Assembly: GCA_017629095.1 (NCBI GenBank)
Contig: JAGBXW010000043.1
Coordinates: forward strand, 1-35,096
Length of the DNA: 35,096 nucleotides
Source: Treponema sp.
GTDB lineage: Bacteria > Spirochaetota > Spirochaetia > Treponematales > Treponemataceae
Direction: 5' to 3'
The translations under genes and the position numbers were made by a program. Under the pieces are notes generated by a model. The model had not been told where the DNA came from, searched no databases, and saw only the letters and a list, made by a program, of their open reading frames with translations. Position 1 is the stretch's first letter. Each line of letters begins with the position of its first letter. Shown here piece after piece: positions 34,729-35,096 of this stretch.

Positions 34729-35096
34729 AGTTGAACTTGTTCTAGTGGAATTCCTAACCCGATCATTAACTGAGCCGTCTCCAACTTATTCTGGTAGGCT
34801 CCACGTTCTAGCCCGATGAAAATGCCTTCTTCCCGGCCAGTGTGTAAACCTTCTTCATAACCATCACGGCGACACTCCATCATGCGGGATGTGTAGGTAA
34901 GATACATGTTTCGCTCCTCCTTTTCTTGCTTCATTCGAGCAATGGATTCATCCAGTTCCTTGGTGAAGGGTGTTTGTGCAATGTTGTCTTTGACATAATC
35001 ATAAAATAAGCGTAAATCTAGGTCAAGGTTGCTGAGGTCTTTGGCGGTGGTGTTGAGAAATATCTTTTCAGTACCATCTTCTAGGGGGATTGGTTC
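34677..35096 (-). CDS. Rpn-family nuclease, C-terminal part (cut by window edge)
   Basis: The minus strand is open from the right edge (EPIPLEDGTEKIFLNTTAKD) for 139 codons to a stop at 34677. The visible part corresponds to residues after the nuclease core of the intact Rpn gene at 13131-14078 (compare SIRIFLNTKATSLSHLDEKL), then KEERNMYLTYTSRMMECRRD, GREEGIFIGLERGAY and LETAQLMIGLGIPLEQVQ. It lacks the long GLEQG repeat. A GGAGG (34916-34920) precedes an in-frame ATG at 34907, again at the linker/tail junction, which could give a 76-residue short product. Whether the gene is intact beyond the edge cannot be seen. Confidence 0.75.
   Translation of the reverse strand, partial: EPIPLEDGTEKIFLNTTAKDLSNLDLDLRLFYDYVKDNIAQTPFTKELDESIARMKQEKEERNMYLTYTSRMMECRRDGYEEGLHTGREEGIFIGLERGAYQNKLETAQLMIGLGIPLEQVQLCTNLPLDVVQGLIQNQ

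Overview
The window looks like a chromosomal segment of a host-associated anaerobic spirochaete, most likely a Treponema. That is an inference from the gene mix: citramalate synthase, an Hcp/ferredoxin pair, CcdA/TlpA, many Rpn-type nuclease genes with GLEQG-rich tails, strong GGAGG ribosome sites and moderate GC. No rRNA or marker gene fixes the genus.

Layout. 1-1.8 kb: edge of a small lipoprotein gene, a small unknown gene, a non-coding stretch with a G-quadruplex motif and short repeats, then an HU-like DNA-binding protein. 1.8-10.2 kb: an AT-rich accessory region with a PIF1-type helicase, a DUF5677 protein, an HNH nuclease and a very AT-rich 1104-residue STAND-type NTPase. 10.2-16.1 kb: a damaged operon on the minus strand that resembles the SspBCD single-strand phosphorothioation system. 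It holds a PAPS-reductase-like protein (SspD/DndC type), a DUF4007 protein (SspB type) and a BrxC/SspC-like ATPase. The DUF4007 and ATPase genes each carry a one-base frameshift, and the ATPase also seems to lack its 3' part. An Rpn nuclease gene lies inside the operon, and a 23-bp tandem repeat array supplies the stop codon of the PAPS-reductase gene.

16.2-33.7 kb: mostly ordinary chromosomal genes. These are a secreted metallo-beta-lactamase-fold protein, a DMT exporter, a small Cys-rich protein, an ankyrin-AAA+ pair, a secreted protein, cimA, tRNA-Pro(GGG), a multi-sensor EAL protein, tlpA/ccdA (extracytoplasmic thiol redox), a ferredoxin-hcp operon (nitrosative stress) with a promoter and a perfect 14-bp palindrome upstream, and the large subunit of ribonucleotide reductase. 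33.8-35.1 kb: three degenerate tail fragments of Rpn-type genes.

The most interesting observations concern the Rpn genes and the 10-16 kb operon. The intact Rpn gene has a textbook GGAGG six bases before an in-frame internal ATG, at the junction between nuclease domain and tail. All three tail fragments at the right end keep a GGAGG before an in-frame ATG or TTG at the equivalent place. This fits the recently described arrangement in which a short C-terminal protein (RpnS) is made inside the toxin gene and acts as its antitoxin. The phosphorothioation-like operon appears to be decaying, invaded on one side by the STAND segment and interrupted by the Rpn gene.
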